From positions 5,125,304-5,189,303 of the forward strand of contig NZ_LT575476.1 in NCBI RefSeq assembly GCF_900086655.1: a stretch of DNA of 64,000 nt. The letters run 5' to 3'. The notes under the pieces are model-generated. The model was given only the letters and a program-made list of their open reading frames with translations, made no database searches and was not told the origin of the DNA. Position numbers and translations under genes: made by a program. Origin of the DNA: Paenibacillus tuaregi (GTDB lineage Bacteria > Bacillota > Bacilli > Paenibacillales > Paenibacillaceae). Each line of letters begins with the position of its first letter. Position 1 is the stretch's first letter. Below are positions 1 to 8,595 of the stretch, in pieces.

Positions 1-511
1 CCTCGATTCTGCTGTGGTCCAGCTTCTGATAAGGAATCTTGCCGGAGACAAAATCGGACAGCAGCTTATCCCAATATACCGGACGCAGAACGTTCAGCTG
101 GATTTTCTGTTCAAGCAGCCGAAGCCTTTCTTCCTCTTCCTGCTTCCACTGCTCCAGTGCCCGCTCTGCTGCCGCCATCAGCTGCTTGCTGTTCAAGGGC
201 TTCAGAAGATAGTCGGTCCCGCCATACACAATGGCGGGTTTGACGTAATCGAAATCCTGATACCCGCTGATCACAATGGTCTTAGAGCAGGGTGAGTTCT
301 CATGAATCCACTTGAGCAGCTCGGAGCCGTCCATTAACGGCATCACCATATCCGTAAAGATCAGCGCCGGTCTCTCGGCTTGGATAATCTCCACCGCGTC
401 CTTCCCGTTCTCTGCTTCAAACACCGCATTTATGCCGTAGTCCTCCCAGGGAATGAAATACCTAACTGCTTCACGCACATGCATTTCATCATCAACGATT
501 AGAGCTTTCAT
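1..511 (-). CDS. Response regulator, YesN/AraC type (C-terminus beyond window)
   Basis: The reverse strand reads MKALIVDDE from 511 and stays open to the window edge. A CheY-like receiver domain fills about residues 1-120: acidic pocket DDE near residues 7-9, phosphoacceptor Asp in the FTDMVMPLMDG motif near residue 55, and the conserved Lys in YLLKPL near 105. The following Gln/Glu-rich helix (about 120-160) is the linker usual in YesN-type regulators, whose AraC-type DNA-binding domain would lie outside the window. The start overlaps the end of the kinase gene by 20 bp, indicating co-translation. It probably controls the divergent sugar ABC operon; the missing output domain is inferred. Confidence 0.88.
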   Translation of the reverse strand, partial: MKALIVDDEMHVREAVRYFIPWEDYGINAVFEAENGKDAVEIIQAERPALIFTDMVMPLMDGSELLKWIHENSPCSKTIVISGYQDFDYVKPAIVYGGTDYLLKPLNSKQLMAAAERALEQWKQEEEERLRLLEQKIQLNVLRPVYWDKLLSDFVSGKIPYQKLDHSRIE

Positions 512-2402
512 GATCTTCTCCTTCCCCAACCTCTTGAAGCTTTCTTACCGGAAAGATCAGTGTGACTGTCAGACCCGAGGGCTCATTGGCAGCCATTTCG
601 ATCGTAGAGGTCTCACCGAAGTACAGCCGCAGCCGGGCCAATACATTACGCAGCCCAATGCTTTCAGACATTTTGGTATCATCAGATATAATAGCGCTTT
701 CAATTTGACGGACCTGCTCGGCACTTAGGCCTGTTCCGTTGTCAGACACAGACAGAACGAGATCATCGGATGGGTTCAGCCTGCTGGCAATCCCGATCTT
801 CCCCTCCTTAATTCCTTCCTTGAAGCCGTGCTTGAAGATATTCTCCACAACCGGCTGCAGGATCATTTTAGGCACCTGCACCGTGCGGGTTCGTTCCTCA
901 ATATCAAAAGTCACCTTCAGATTGTCCTCGCCAAATCTCCCCTTCTGAAGCAGCAGATAATTCTCCACATGCTCCAGCTCTTCCTCCAGCGTCACCTCTG
1001 CTTTCCCGGTCGCCATCGTATAACGCATCATGCTGCCCAGAGAATAAATCTGGTCATATACCTTGGACGCGTTGTAGCGCAGGGACATGGACCCGATAGA
1101 CTGAAGGGCGTTATACAGAAAATGCGGATGAATCTGAGCCTGCAGGGCCTTCAGCTGATTCGTTTTGTTAGCGAGCTCAAGACGGTATTCTTTAAGAATA
1201 AGATCATCGATTGTCTTGGTCATATCCGTAATTTTACGGGCCAGCAGTCCAAACTCGTCCTCGGATTTCACCTCGACCCGGGCATTGAGCTGCCCAATCT
1301 GTACCTTCTGCGTGTAGGAGATCAGCCGTTTAATCGGCGTTGTAAACCGGATGGAGATCAGCACCGCCGCCACTACTCCGACAATCAGGAAGACAAGTCC
1401 GATAACCGCATTAATTTCGGTGATATGCCTCGCGTCGCTGTATAGATCCTCATAAGGGACCAGCTTGATTAAAGCCCCGGTGAACAGCGGGGTGGTAACC
1501 CGCCTGAAGAATACAATTCCCTCAAAGCTCTGATCGTGACAGGAAAAGTACCCGCTTGCTTTCCCCTTGGGAAGGTTGCTCCAGCCGGCCGTTAGCGGTT
1601 TCGTAAGCGTTCCGGGCTCAGAGGAATACAGTACCCTGCGTTGGTCATTCACCAGATACAGCTTCTCCCTGCCCGCGCTGAACATCGACTTGGTCATTCC
1701 TTGAAGCTCCGTCATCTTGAAATCAATCGACAGATTAGCCATAACCTTATCGCTGGGGGCGCGGAATATAGGGAAGTGGGCGCTGAACACCTCAGTCGTC
1801 TCTGACTTCAGGCTGGGTACGCTGATCTTTAATCCGTACCGGTGATCCAGATGAACCGGCTCCAGGAAAGGCCGGCCGCTTCCTGACGGATCAGCCTGAG
1901 GTTCATAGTCTGGATTCCTTTCCCTGCGGAACAGTCCCTTGATCAGCGTATTAGACTGCTGATTGGCCTGAATGTACAGGTGTATCTGATGGATATCCCG
2001 GTTCGACTGGAACAGGTTATACAGCTGGCTTGCGATAATATCCCGATTATCCGAGAACCCGCCATCCGCACTCAGCGGATCTGAAGGCTTGGTGTTCTGA
2101 ATCGCCGTGTACAGGGAGTTCGGCAGATTGATACCGCTGTACACGGATAAAGCCAGTTGATTGATCCCCGCAAAATAGTTGGTGAGATTGGTGTCCCCAA
2201 GCGTCAGCAGTTTGGTGTTCTCGTTGATCGACTTAGCAGTTACCGACTCCTTGGTATACAAGTAAGAGACAATTAGCGAGATCCCTGCTGGCAGGACTGC
2301 AGCGAGCAGAAGCAGCGACATCAGCTTTGTTCGTATGCTTTTTTTCCTAAACAACGCCCCAGCCCACCTTTTTTTTCCCAACATATTAGCAGAGTTCTGC
2401 AA
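492..2402 (-). CDS. Sensor histidine kinase, YesM family
   Basis: A 636-residue membrane kinase. One membrane helix lies near residues 28-50 and another near 327-348, bracketing an extracellular sensor region of about 275 residues. A HAMP segment follows, then the His_kinase motif IHPHFLYNALQS (phospho-His near 425) and an ATPase domain with VVENIFKHG and the G-box SDNGTGLS. This is the YesM architecture, which pairs with YesN regulators and commonly senses carbohydrates or binding proteins in Paenibacillus. The start is a TTG preceded by AAGGTGG six bases away; the next in-frame ATG has no ribosome site. Its ligand cannot be read from sequence. Confidence 0.93.
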   Translation of the reverse strand: MQNSANMLGKKRWAGALFRKKSIRTKLMSLLLLAAVLPAGISLIVSYLYTKESVTAKSINENTKLLTLGDTNLTNYFAGINQLALSVYSGINLPNSLYTAIQNTKPSDPLSADGGFSDNRDIIASQLYNLFQSNRDIHQIHLYIQANQQSNTLIKGLFRRERNPDYEPQADPSGSGRPFLEPVHLDHRYGLKISVPSLKSETTEVFSAHFPIFRAPSDKVMANLSIDFKMTELQGMTKSMFSAGREKLYLVNDQRRVLYSSEPGTLTKPLTAGWSNLPKGKASGYFSCHDQSFEGIVFFRRVTTPLFTGALIKLVPYEDLYSDARHITEINAVIGLVFLIVGVVAAVLISIRFTTPIKRLISYTQKVQIGQLNARVEVKSEDEFGLLARKITDMTKTIDDLILKEYRLELANKTNQLKALQAQIHPHFLYNALQSIGSMSLRYNASKVYDQIYSLGSMMRYTMATGKAEVTLEEELEHVENYLLLQKGRFGEDNLKVTFDIEERTRTVQVPKMILQPVVENIFKHGFKEGIKEGKIGIASRLNPSDDLVLSVSDNGTGLSAEQVRQIESAIISDDTKMSESIGLRNVLARLRLYFGETSTIEMAANEPSGLTVTLIFPVRKLQEVGEGEDHESSNR

Positions 2403-2435
2403 TATATTCCACCTTTATCAGCATGAATGTGAGTG

Positions 2436-2463
2436 TTGAGGGAGTGCACCCCTTTTCTATAAT
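2436..2463 (+). promoter_or_regulatory. Candidate sigma-A promoter of the sugar ABC operon
   Basis: TTGAGG and TATAAT are separated by 16 bp, 40 bp ahead of the first permease start and within the divergent gap facing the kinase gene. Confidence 0.6.
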
Positions 2464-2503
2464 AAAGGCAGGAAGTATTAGATTATAGAGAAGGAGAGCC
2501 ATC

Positions 2504-3394
2504 ATGAGAAGAAGATTTGGATTGCACAAAGGCTGGGATCAGCAGCTCGTATTCCTGGGTCCATGCCTGCTGTTCTTTCTGACCATTGTAGTCACCCCCT
2601 TTCTGCTCGGATTCTATTACTCGTCCACAGATTGGAACGGCCTTGATCTGGATAAGGCTGTCTGGACTGGAGCAGCCAACTGGACAAGAATATTCACCAA
2701 TGACCCCAAGTTCTGGGAGTCCTTCTGGTTCACCCTGCGTTTCACCGTAATTTCTGTCATTATTGCCAACGTCCTTGCGCTCGCACTGGCCCTCATGCTG
2801 ATGAAATCACTGAAGACCAAAAAATTGCTGCGCACGATCTTTTTTGTACCGAATGTAATCGGAGGAATTCTGCTCGGATACATCTGGCAGTTCATCTTCA
2901 CCAAGGGCTTCGCCACGATTGGGGAGATAACCGGCCTTTCATTCTTCCAGCTGCCTTGGCTGGGTACACCAAACACCGGGTTCTGGGGTCTTATTATCGT
3001 CTTCGTGTGGCAGACTGCCGGATACATGATGGTCATCTACATCGCCTCGCTGGCCGGAATTCCGAAGGACCTGATTGAAGCTGCACAGATCGACGGAGCC
3101 CGCCCGCGCCAGGTGCTGCGAAGCATCTATATGCCGCTGATTATGCCGGCGATTACCATCTGTCTCTTCCTGACCACTTCGAACGCGTTTAAGATGTTCG
3201 ACCTGAACCTGTCGCTGACAAAAGGGGGACCGGGCACGTCTACCCAATCCCTAGCCTACAACATTTATGCCGAAGCTTTGATTAACAACCGGTATGGGCT
3301 CGGTACAGCCAAAGCGCTGTTGTTCTTCTTCGCCGTATCCCTCATTACAATTACCCAGGTCTGGATTACTAAGCGGAAGGAGGTCTCCGCCTAA
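2504..3394 (+). CDS. Carbohydrate ABC transporter permease, MalF/UgpA type
   Basis: A 296-residue integral membrane protein with about six hydrophobic helices. The cytoplasmic EAA loop (EAAQIDGARPRQVLRSIYMP, from about residue 190) docks the ATPase and is diagnostic of CUT1 importers. It starts at ATG after AAGGAGAG. The stop overlaps the start of the next permease (TAATG), so the two are translationally coupled. It imports a sugar or oligosaccharide together with the next two genes. No ATPase is encoded here, so a shared MsmX-type ATPase is inferred. The substrate is unknown. Confidence 0.94.
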   Translation: MRRRFGLHKGWDQQLVFLGPCLLFFLTIVVTPFLLGFYYSSTDWNGLDLDKAVWTGAANWTRIFTNDPKFWESFWFTLRFTVISVIIANVLALALALMLMKSLKTKKLLRTIFFVPNVIGGILLGYIWQFIFTKGFATIGEITGLSFFQLPWLGTPNTGFWGLIIVFVWQTAGYMMVIYIASLAGIPKDLIEAAQIDGARPRQVLRSIYMPLIMPAITICLFLTTSNAFKMFDLNLSLTKGGPGTSTQSLAYNIYAEALINNRYGLGTAKALLFFFAVSLITITQVWITKRKEVSA

Positions 3395-4236
3395 TGCATA
3401 CCACAAGAGAAAGATACCGGCTGAGCACGTTTATACTGGAGATTGCCGCTATTCTGCTCGCACTGCTGTTCTTGTCTCCCTTCTATCTGGTTATGGCCAA
3501 CTCGGTTAAAAGCCTGAAGGAGATTCTGCTTGACGCCGCTTCTGTGCCGGCGATATTTCACTGGGAGAATTATAAAAACGTCTGGGAGGTTATCAACTTC
3601 CCACACGCCTTCTGGAATTCGTTTCAGATTACCGTGATCAGTGTGATTCTGATCGTTCTGTTCAGCTCCATGGCGGCTTATCGTATTGTAAGAAAACCGA
3701 CACGCTTCAATAATTTTGTGTTCCTGCTGCTCATCTCCGCGATGATCATCCCGTTTCAATCGCTCATGCTGCAGCTTGTAAGGGTGACTAGTCTGCTTGA
3801 GATCCGCGGTGAGTTGTATGGCATCATCGCCTGCTACCTGGGATTTGGCATGCCGCTATCGGTATTTCTGTTCCACGGCTTCATCAAGACGGTGCCTCAA
3901 GAGCTTGAAGAATCAGCAAGAGTGGACGGGGCTAACCCTTACGGCGTCTACTTCCGGATTGTGTTCCCGCTGCTTATTCCAATTACGGTCACCGTGATTA
4001 TTCTCAATACGCTGTGGATCTGGAATGACTACCTGCTGCCTGTTCTGGTCATTGGAGGCAATAAGGATCTGACCACCCTGCCGGTAGCGGTAACCAAGTT
4101 CTTCGGTCAATACACGAAGAAGTGGGACCTCGCTCTAGCCGGCCTGATGATGGCCATTACGCCGATCCTGCTGTTCTTCCTGCTGCTCCAGCGTTATATT
4201 GTGGAAGGGGTTACCGCCGGGTCTGTAAAAGGATAG
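3394..4236 (+). CDS. Carbohydrate ABC transporter permease, MalG/UgpE type
   Basis: A 280-residue permease with six predicted helices and the EAA loop EESARVDGANPYGVYFRI near residue 171, forming the heterodimeric channel with the preceding gene. Its ATG shares a base with the upstream stop codon. The C-terminus ends YIVEGVTAGSVKG, the usual MalG-type tail that contacts the ATPase. A 102-bp gap follows before the binding protein gene, with its own operator-like palindrome. Confidence 0.94.
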   Translation: MHTTRERYRLSTFILEIAAILLALLFLSPFYLVMANSVKSLKEILLDAASVPAIFHWENYKNVWEVINFPHAFWNSFQITVISVILIVLFSSMAAYRIVRKPTRFNNFVFLLLISAMIIPFQSLMLQLVRVTSLLEIRGELYGIIACYLGFGMPLSVFLFHGFIKTVPQELEESARVDGANPYGVYFRIVFPLLIPITVTVIILNTLWIWNDYLLPVLVIGGNKDLTTLPVAVTKFFGQYTKKWDLALAGLMMAITPILLFFLLLQRYIVEGVTAGSVKG

Positions 4237-4280
4237 TCCGCAATAATATCCACTATTTCAAGCAAAATTTTAAGTGTTAG

Positions 4281-4294
4281 TGCAAACGTTTCTC
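4281..4294 (+). promoter_or_regulatory. LacI/CcpA-like operator ahead of binding-protein gene
   Basis: The sequence TGCAAACGTTTCTC has the central AAACGTTT palindrome typical of LacI-family and CcpA sites but deviates from the cre consensus at the flanks. It lies between the permease and binding-protein genes, where it could set differential expression of the lipoprotein. Confidence 0.35.
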
Positions 4295-4338
4295 CACTAG
4301 AATGGCCTTGTAACGTAAATTATTGGGGAGGTTAAGAA

Positions 4339-5634
4339 ATGAAAAGATGGAAGCTCGCTCTTATCACAGCCGCCGTGTTTGCCCTGGTGCTCTCGGGCTG
4401 TGGCAACGGGGCAAAGACAGCCACAGAAGGCACTGGCACTAATACCAATGAGAAGTCCGCAGAGCAGACTACACCTAAGAAGGACGTCAAAATCAAAATG
4501 TTCCAGTTCAAGGTGGAAATTGCGGAAGCGCTTAACGAACTCGCCAAGGAATATGAGAAAGAAAGCGGGGTCCAGCTTGAGGTGGAGACTCATGGCGGTG
4601 GCGAAGATTATAGCGCGCTCCTGAAGGCCGAGCTGGCTTCCGGATCTGAGCCTGAAATCTTCAACAACGGCGGTTATGCCGGACTTGTGCCTTACATGGA
4701 CCGGGCTACCGATCTGAGTAATGAAGCCTGGGCCAAGGATCTGATTGATACCGCCAAAGCGCCGACCACCGTGGACGGCAAGCTGTACGGCATGCCGATG
4801 AACGTCGAAGGCTACGGCATTATTTATAATAAAGACTTGTTTGCAAAGGCAGGTATTACCGAAGAGCCGAAGACACTCCCACAGCTGAAAGCAGCGGTGG
4901 AGAAGCTTAAGGCAGCGAACATTACCCCGTTCGAAGCCACCAATGAATGGTGGTCGCTCGGAATTCACCTCGTGAATGTCGGTACGGCCAACCAACCCGA
5001 TCCGAAGAAATTTGTGGAGGATGTCAAAGCGGGCAAGGCCACATTTAAAGGCAATGAAGTATTCAAACAATGGCTTGATCTGGTAAATGTGATCTTCGAC
5101 AATGCCCAGAAGGAGAAGATGACCACCGATTATGCCACTCAAGTAGCTAACTTCGCTGCTGGCAAGGCAGCCATGATGATGCAGGGCAACTGGACGCAAG
5201 GCGATATTGACAAGGTTGATCCGAATCTGAAGCTGGGTATTCTTCCTCTTCCCATTGGTAACAAGGAGGGCTCCGTGCTGATTGGCGTTCCGAATAACTA
5301 TATTGTGAACAGCAAATCCGAGCACCCGGAAGAAGCCAAAGCCTTCCTTAACTGGCTGGTCACCTCTGAGACCGGCAAGAAGTTCATTACCAAGCAGTTC
5401 AAGTTCATCCCTGCCATGACCACCATTAAAGCCGAATCCGGTGATATCGGACAGGTCGCGGTTGATCTTCAGAGCAAATCCTCCACTGCGCTGGGCTGGT
5501 ACTGGGATCTGTTCCCGGATGGGGTCACCCAAGGCTTTGGAGCCGCCATGCAAGAATACCTCGGCAAGCAGATCAATGGAGACCAGCTGCTGGAGAAGCT
5601 TGACAAGTCTGTCAGCGACATTGTGAAACAGTAG
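4339..5634 (+). CDS. ABC transporter extracellular solute-binding lipoprotein (CUT1)
   Basis: A 431-residue secreted protein. A lipoprotein signal peptide ends in LVLSGC with the lipidated Cys at residue 21, followed by a Thr/Asn/Lys-rich spacer to about residue 48. The rest is the family 1 solute-binding fold; GKAAMMMQGNW and a late segment on gain of residues from a sugar pocket are typical. It starts with ATG after GGGGAGG. It is the last gene of the importer operon and is followed by a strong terminator. Function as the sugar receptor is well supported; the sugar is not known. Confidence 0.93.
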   Translation: MKRWKLALITAAVFALVLSGCGNGAKTATEGTGTNTNEKSAEQTTPKKDVKIKMFQFKVEIAEALNELAKEYEKESGVQLEVETHGGGEDYSALLKAELASGSEPEIFNNGGYAGLVPYMDRATDLSNEAWAKDLIDTAKAPTTVDGKLYGMPMNVEGYGIIYNKDLFAKAGITEEPKTLPQLKAAVEKLKAANITPFEATNEWWSLGIHLVNVGTANQPDPKKFVEDVKAGKATFKGNEVFKQWLDLVNVIFDNAQKEKMTTDYATQVANFAAGKAAMMMQGNWTQGDIDKVDPNLKLGILPLPIGNKEGSVLIGVPNNYIVNSKSEHPEEAKAFLNWLVTSETGKKFITKQFKFIPAMTTIKAESGDIGQVAVDLQSKSSTALGWYWDLFPDGVTQGFGAAMQEYLGKQINGDQLLEKLDKSVSDIVKQ

Positions 5635-5669
5635 GCCCAGCTGAAGCTGCGCATGGTCTATACAATATG

Positions 5670-5711
5670 GAAAGCGGAAGTCCCTTCCAAGGGGATTTTC
5701 CGCTTTTTTAT
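5670..5711 (+). terminator. Rho-independent terminator of ABC operon
   Basis: AAAGCGGAA pairs with TTCCGCTTT around an inner CCC/GGG stem, followed by six T residues. Confidence 0.85.
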
Positions 5712-5811
5712 TTAATACGGCCTTAATACTAGCCTGAAAGCCCTATTATAAATGTCAAAATTGTAAGAATTATAGATTAATTTGTCTAAATTTGGTACAT
5801 TAGTTTTACTT

Positions 5812-5903
5812 CTAAAGTTGCAAAGGCAAACCCGTGGAAACCCGGGGACGCAAAGCCACGTGCCTAAAGGAACTCTCAGTCCTATGGTAGACAGGCCGCC
5901 AAT
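5812..5903 (+). promoter_or_regulatory. Cyclic-di-GMP-I (GEMM-I) riboswitch aptamer
   Basis: It contains GCAAAGGCAAACC, a GAAA tetraloop stem, the signature GGGACGCAAAGCC, and the tetraloop-receptor halves CCTAA and TATGG. These elements occur in the order and spacing of the GEMM-I family, which binds cyclic di-GMP. An intrinsic terminator starts 30 bases downstream and the chemoreceptor gene follows, so ligand-dependent termination is likely. Whether ligand turns expression on or off cannot be read by eye; a GEMM-Ib (cGAMP) preference is not excluded. Confidence 0.93.
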
Positions 5904-5932
5904 CATTATTCTCAGAATGAAGAATGAAGTAT

Positions 5933-5967
5933 GAGCGCTGTCTATTTAGGCAGGCGCTTTTTTTTTA
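5933..5967 (+). terminator. Riboswitch expression-platform terminator
   Basis: AGCGC and GCGCT arms enclose a short loop and run into nine T residues. Its position between aptamer and coding region makes it the regulated terminator. Confidence 0.85.
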
Positions 5968-6060
5968 TTTTTATAAATTCAGGAGGGTTGATGTCAAACA
6001 CCGTGGGTTTCCACAGAGCATTCTGTAGGGAAGAATCGCCATATCAAAGGAGAAGAGATT

Positions 6061-7788
6061 GTGGAAAAAGCAAGGAATCTATCATTGAAGTACAAGGTTT
6101 CAATTATCGTTATCGTTGTGGTTGTGCTTATTTTTGCGGCGGTCTCTTATTTCAGCCTGAATATTCTGAAGACGAATCTATCTAATGATTTGAAAAGAGA
6201 GCTGCTAAGTGTAGGAACTCTGACCAGCATGCAGGTCGATCCGCAGCAGGTCAGCCGCCTGATCAGTAAGAACGGGCCTGGGAACCCGGACTTTACAAAC
6301 CTGCAGAAGCAGCTGGATCAAATTCAGAAAGACCAAGGTGTGATGAGCTGGAGTTATATCTGGAGCCTTAAGGACGATAAGGTGACCACTCAGGCGTTCA
6401 CAACGAATCTGAATGAAATTTACAAACCCGGCGCGCTGTTTGCTGATCTGGCTCCTATTCACCTGGAAGCTGCGAAGAAGGTATATGCGACGGGAGAATC
6501 CCAGGTTACCGATATCTTCGATGATCCATTCGGCACCTGGAGAACGGTGTTCTCTCCCATCAAGGTGGATGGACAAGTCATCGCAGTGATCGGGATCGAC
6601 TATTCGGCGGATTACATCCACAAGCTGTCAAACGAGGCCCGCAACCAGCAGGTGATTATCACCCTGATCGGACTCGTAATTGTAGCTCTTGTTATTTACT
6701 CCATCATCAATATGATTCTGAAACCGCTGAAGTCGATTGTGCATGTGTCCAACCGGATTGCAGAAGGCGACCTCAGTAGTGAACAGCTCAGCTATAAGTC
6801 GAACGATGAAATCGGCCAGCTTAATTCGGCTGTTGTCAAAATGCAGACCAGTCTGCGTACTCTGATCCTGAACATTCAAGAGTCGTCCGAGCATGTGGCC
6901 TCGTCTTCCGAGCAGCTGACCGCAAGCTCCCAGGAGACTGAGACTTACTCCATTAAGGTTAACAACGACATGGCTGAAGTGGCTGAGAAAACTCAAATGA
7001 CCTCCAAGATTACCGATGAGACTGTAACGGTTCTCGAAGAGACAGCCATCGGCATTCAGCGTATCGCTGAATCTACTTCAGCCGCATCAGAGGAGTCCGA
7101 GCAGATGGCTCTTAGCGCTCAGAGCGGACAGGAATCCGTTCAAAAGCTGCAAAACCAGATGAACAAGATTACGGATTCTGTTACCCGTATTGCAGATGTC
7201 ATCCAGCTGCTTAACTCCCAGATTGGCGAGATCAATGAAATGACCCAGCTGATCACCGATGTGGCTGAACAGACAAATCTTCTGTCACTTAACGCTTCTA
7301 TTGAGGCTGCACGTGCTGGGGAGCATGGCCGCGGCTTCGCGGTGGTCGCATCCGAAATCCGCAAGCTGGCCGAGAGCACAGGACGTTCCGCCAGTACCAT
7401 TGCCGAACACTTGTCGAGCATTACACGCAGCACGGCAGAGTCGCAGACTATGGCCCAGGAAGGGCAGCAGGATGTTCGCCACGGTCTTTCTCTAATGAAA
7501 GAAGCGGCTCAGGCATTCAACCAGATTCAGGAATCAACCAAGAACGTAGCCATGCAGATGCAGGAAATTTCCGCTTCCTCTGAACAAATCTCGGCTTCGT
7601 CCGAAGAGGTTACCGCTTCGGTAACCGAGCTCAGATCGGCAGCTGGGGATATTGCGGTCAAATCCGATCAAGTCGCTTATGCCTCAGGACAGCAGCTGCA
7701 ATTTATTAAGGAAGTGGCCAAGGCTACAGAATCCTTAAGCGAGACGTCACAATCCCTGCAGGAATTAATCAAAACATTCAAAGTCTAA
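6061..7788 (+). CDS. Methyl-accepting chemotaxis protein
   Basis: A 575-residue transmembrane receptor. TM1 spans about residues 13-34 and TM2 about 197-219, bracketing a Cache/PDC-like sensor with the motif FGTWRTVFSPI. A HAMP domain is followed by the long cytoplasmic coiled coil; its tip, near residue 410, has EQTNLLSLNASIEAARAGE, which contacts CheA and CheW. It starts with GTG behind AAAGGAGAAG. It lies downstream of the c-di-GMP riboswitch and 20 bp ahead of an SDR gene, so motility signalling here is tied to c-di-GMP. The sensed ligand is unknown. Confidence 0.94.
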   Translation: MEKARNLSLKYKVSIIVIVVVVLIFAAVSYFSLNILKTNLSNDLKRELLSVGTLTSMQVDPQQVSRLISKNGPGNPDFTNLQKQLDQIQKDQGVMSWSYIWSLKDDKVTTQAFTTNLNEIYKPGALFADLAPIHLEAAKKVYATGESQVTDIFDDPFGTWRTVFSPIKVDGQVIAVIGIDYSADYIHKLSNEARNQQVIITLIGLVIVALVIYSIINMILKPLKSIVHVSNRIAEGDLSSEQLSYKSNDEIGQLNSAVVKMQTSLRTLILNIQESSEHVASSSEQLTASSQETETYSIKVNNDMAEVAEKTQMTSKITDETVTVLEETAIGIQRIAESTSAASEESEQMALSAQSGQESVQKLQNQMNKITDSVTRIADVIQLLNSQIGEINEMTQLITDVAEQTNLLSLNASIEAARAGEHGRGFAVVASEIRKLAESTGRSASTIAEHLSSITRSTAESQTMAQEGQQDVRHGLSLMKEAAQAFNQIQESTKNVAMQMQEISASSEQISASSEEVTASVTELRSAAGDIAVKSDQVAYASGQQLQFIKEVAKATESLSETSQSLQELIKTFKV

Positions 7789-7808
7789 CAGACAGGAGCG
7801 ATGATCTT

Positions 7809-8561
7809 ATGGGTTATGCAGGACTACAAGGCAAGTCGGCGCTGGTCACTGGCGCCAGCAAAGGCATTGGCAGAGCGGTGGCACTGGAGTTCGCCAAAGC
7901 TGGGACAAATGTGATGATCAATTATATCGGCGAGGATAGCGATGCCCTTGCTGTCAAGAAAGAAGCCGAGAGCTATGGAGTAAAGGCAGAGATTTTCCAT
8001 GCTGATGTCAGTGACTCGGCCCAAGTGCGGGATATGTTCACCGCCTTCGACCGCCTGTTCGGCAGGCTGGACATTCTGGTGAACAATGCCGGAATCGCCC
8101 AAGCCGTTACCGTAAGAGATATGACGGATGAACAGTGGGACCGGATGATCAAGGTTCATCTATACGGCACATTTTATAATGCCAGAGAAGCGGCACGCCG
8201 GATGTGGGAGAACCAGGCAGGCAAGATCATCAATATTTCCTCCGATCTAGCCAGTCTCGGCTGCGAGGAGTTTACGCATTACTCCGCCGCCAAGGGCGGC
8301 ATCAGCTCCTTCACCAAGGCGCTCGCCCGCGAGCTTGCTCCTCACATCAATGTCAACTCGGTGGCGCCAGGAGGCACCTTTACCGACATCTTGGCGGACT
8401 TTGGCGAGGGTTATGAAGAAGAGGAAGCCGCAAAATACCCATTGAAACGGCTCGCCCAGCCTGAAGAGATTGCCAAGTCCGTTCTGTTTCTGGCTTCCGA
8501 CGATGCGAATTTCTATACCGGCCAGATCCTGGGACCTAATGGCGGCAGCGTAATGAACTAA
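7809..8561 (+). CDS. SDR family oxidoreductase (FabG-like)
   Basis: A 250-residue short-chain dehydrogenase. The Rossmann motif TGASKGIGRA is near residue 15, NNAG near 95, the catalytic Ser in NISSD near 143, and YSAAKGG (Tyr and Lys of the active site) near 157. It is an NAD(P)-dependent alcohol/carbonyl enzyme; substrate unassigned. The ribosome site AGGAG lies ten bases ahead of the ATG. Tight spacing to the chemoreceptor and the symporter suggests one transcript, which would put it under the upstream riboswitch (inference). Confidence 0.9.
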   Translation: MGYAGLQGKSALVTGASKGIGRAVALEFAKAGTNVMINYIGEDSDALAVKKEAESYGVKAEIFHADVSDSAQVRDMFTAFDRLFGRLDILVNNAGIAQAVTVRDMTDEQWDRMIKVHLYGTFYNAREAARRMWENQAGKIINISSDLASLGCEEFTHYSAAKGGISSFTKALARELAPHINVNSVAPGGTFTDILADFGEGYEEEEAAKYPLKRLAQPEEIAKSVLFLASDDANFYTGQILGPNGGSVMN

Positions 8562-8595
8562 ACGGATTATAGCAGGCTTATACAGGAGGAACATC

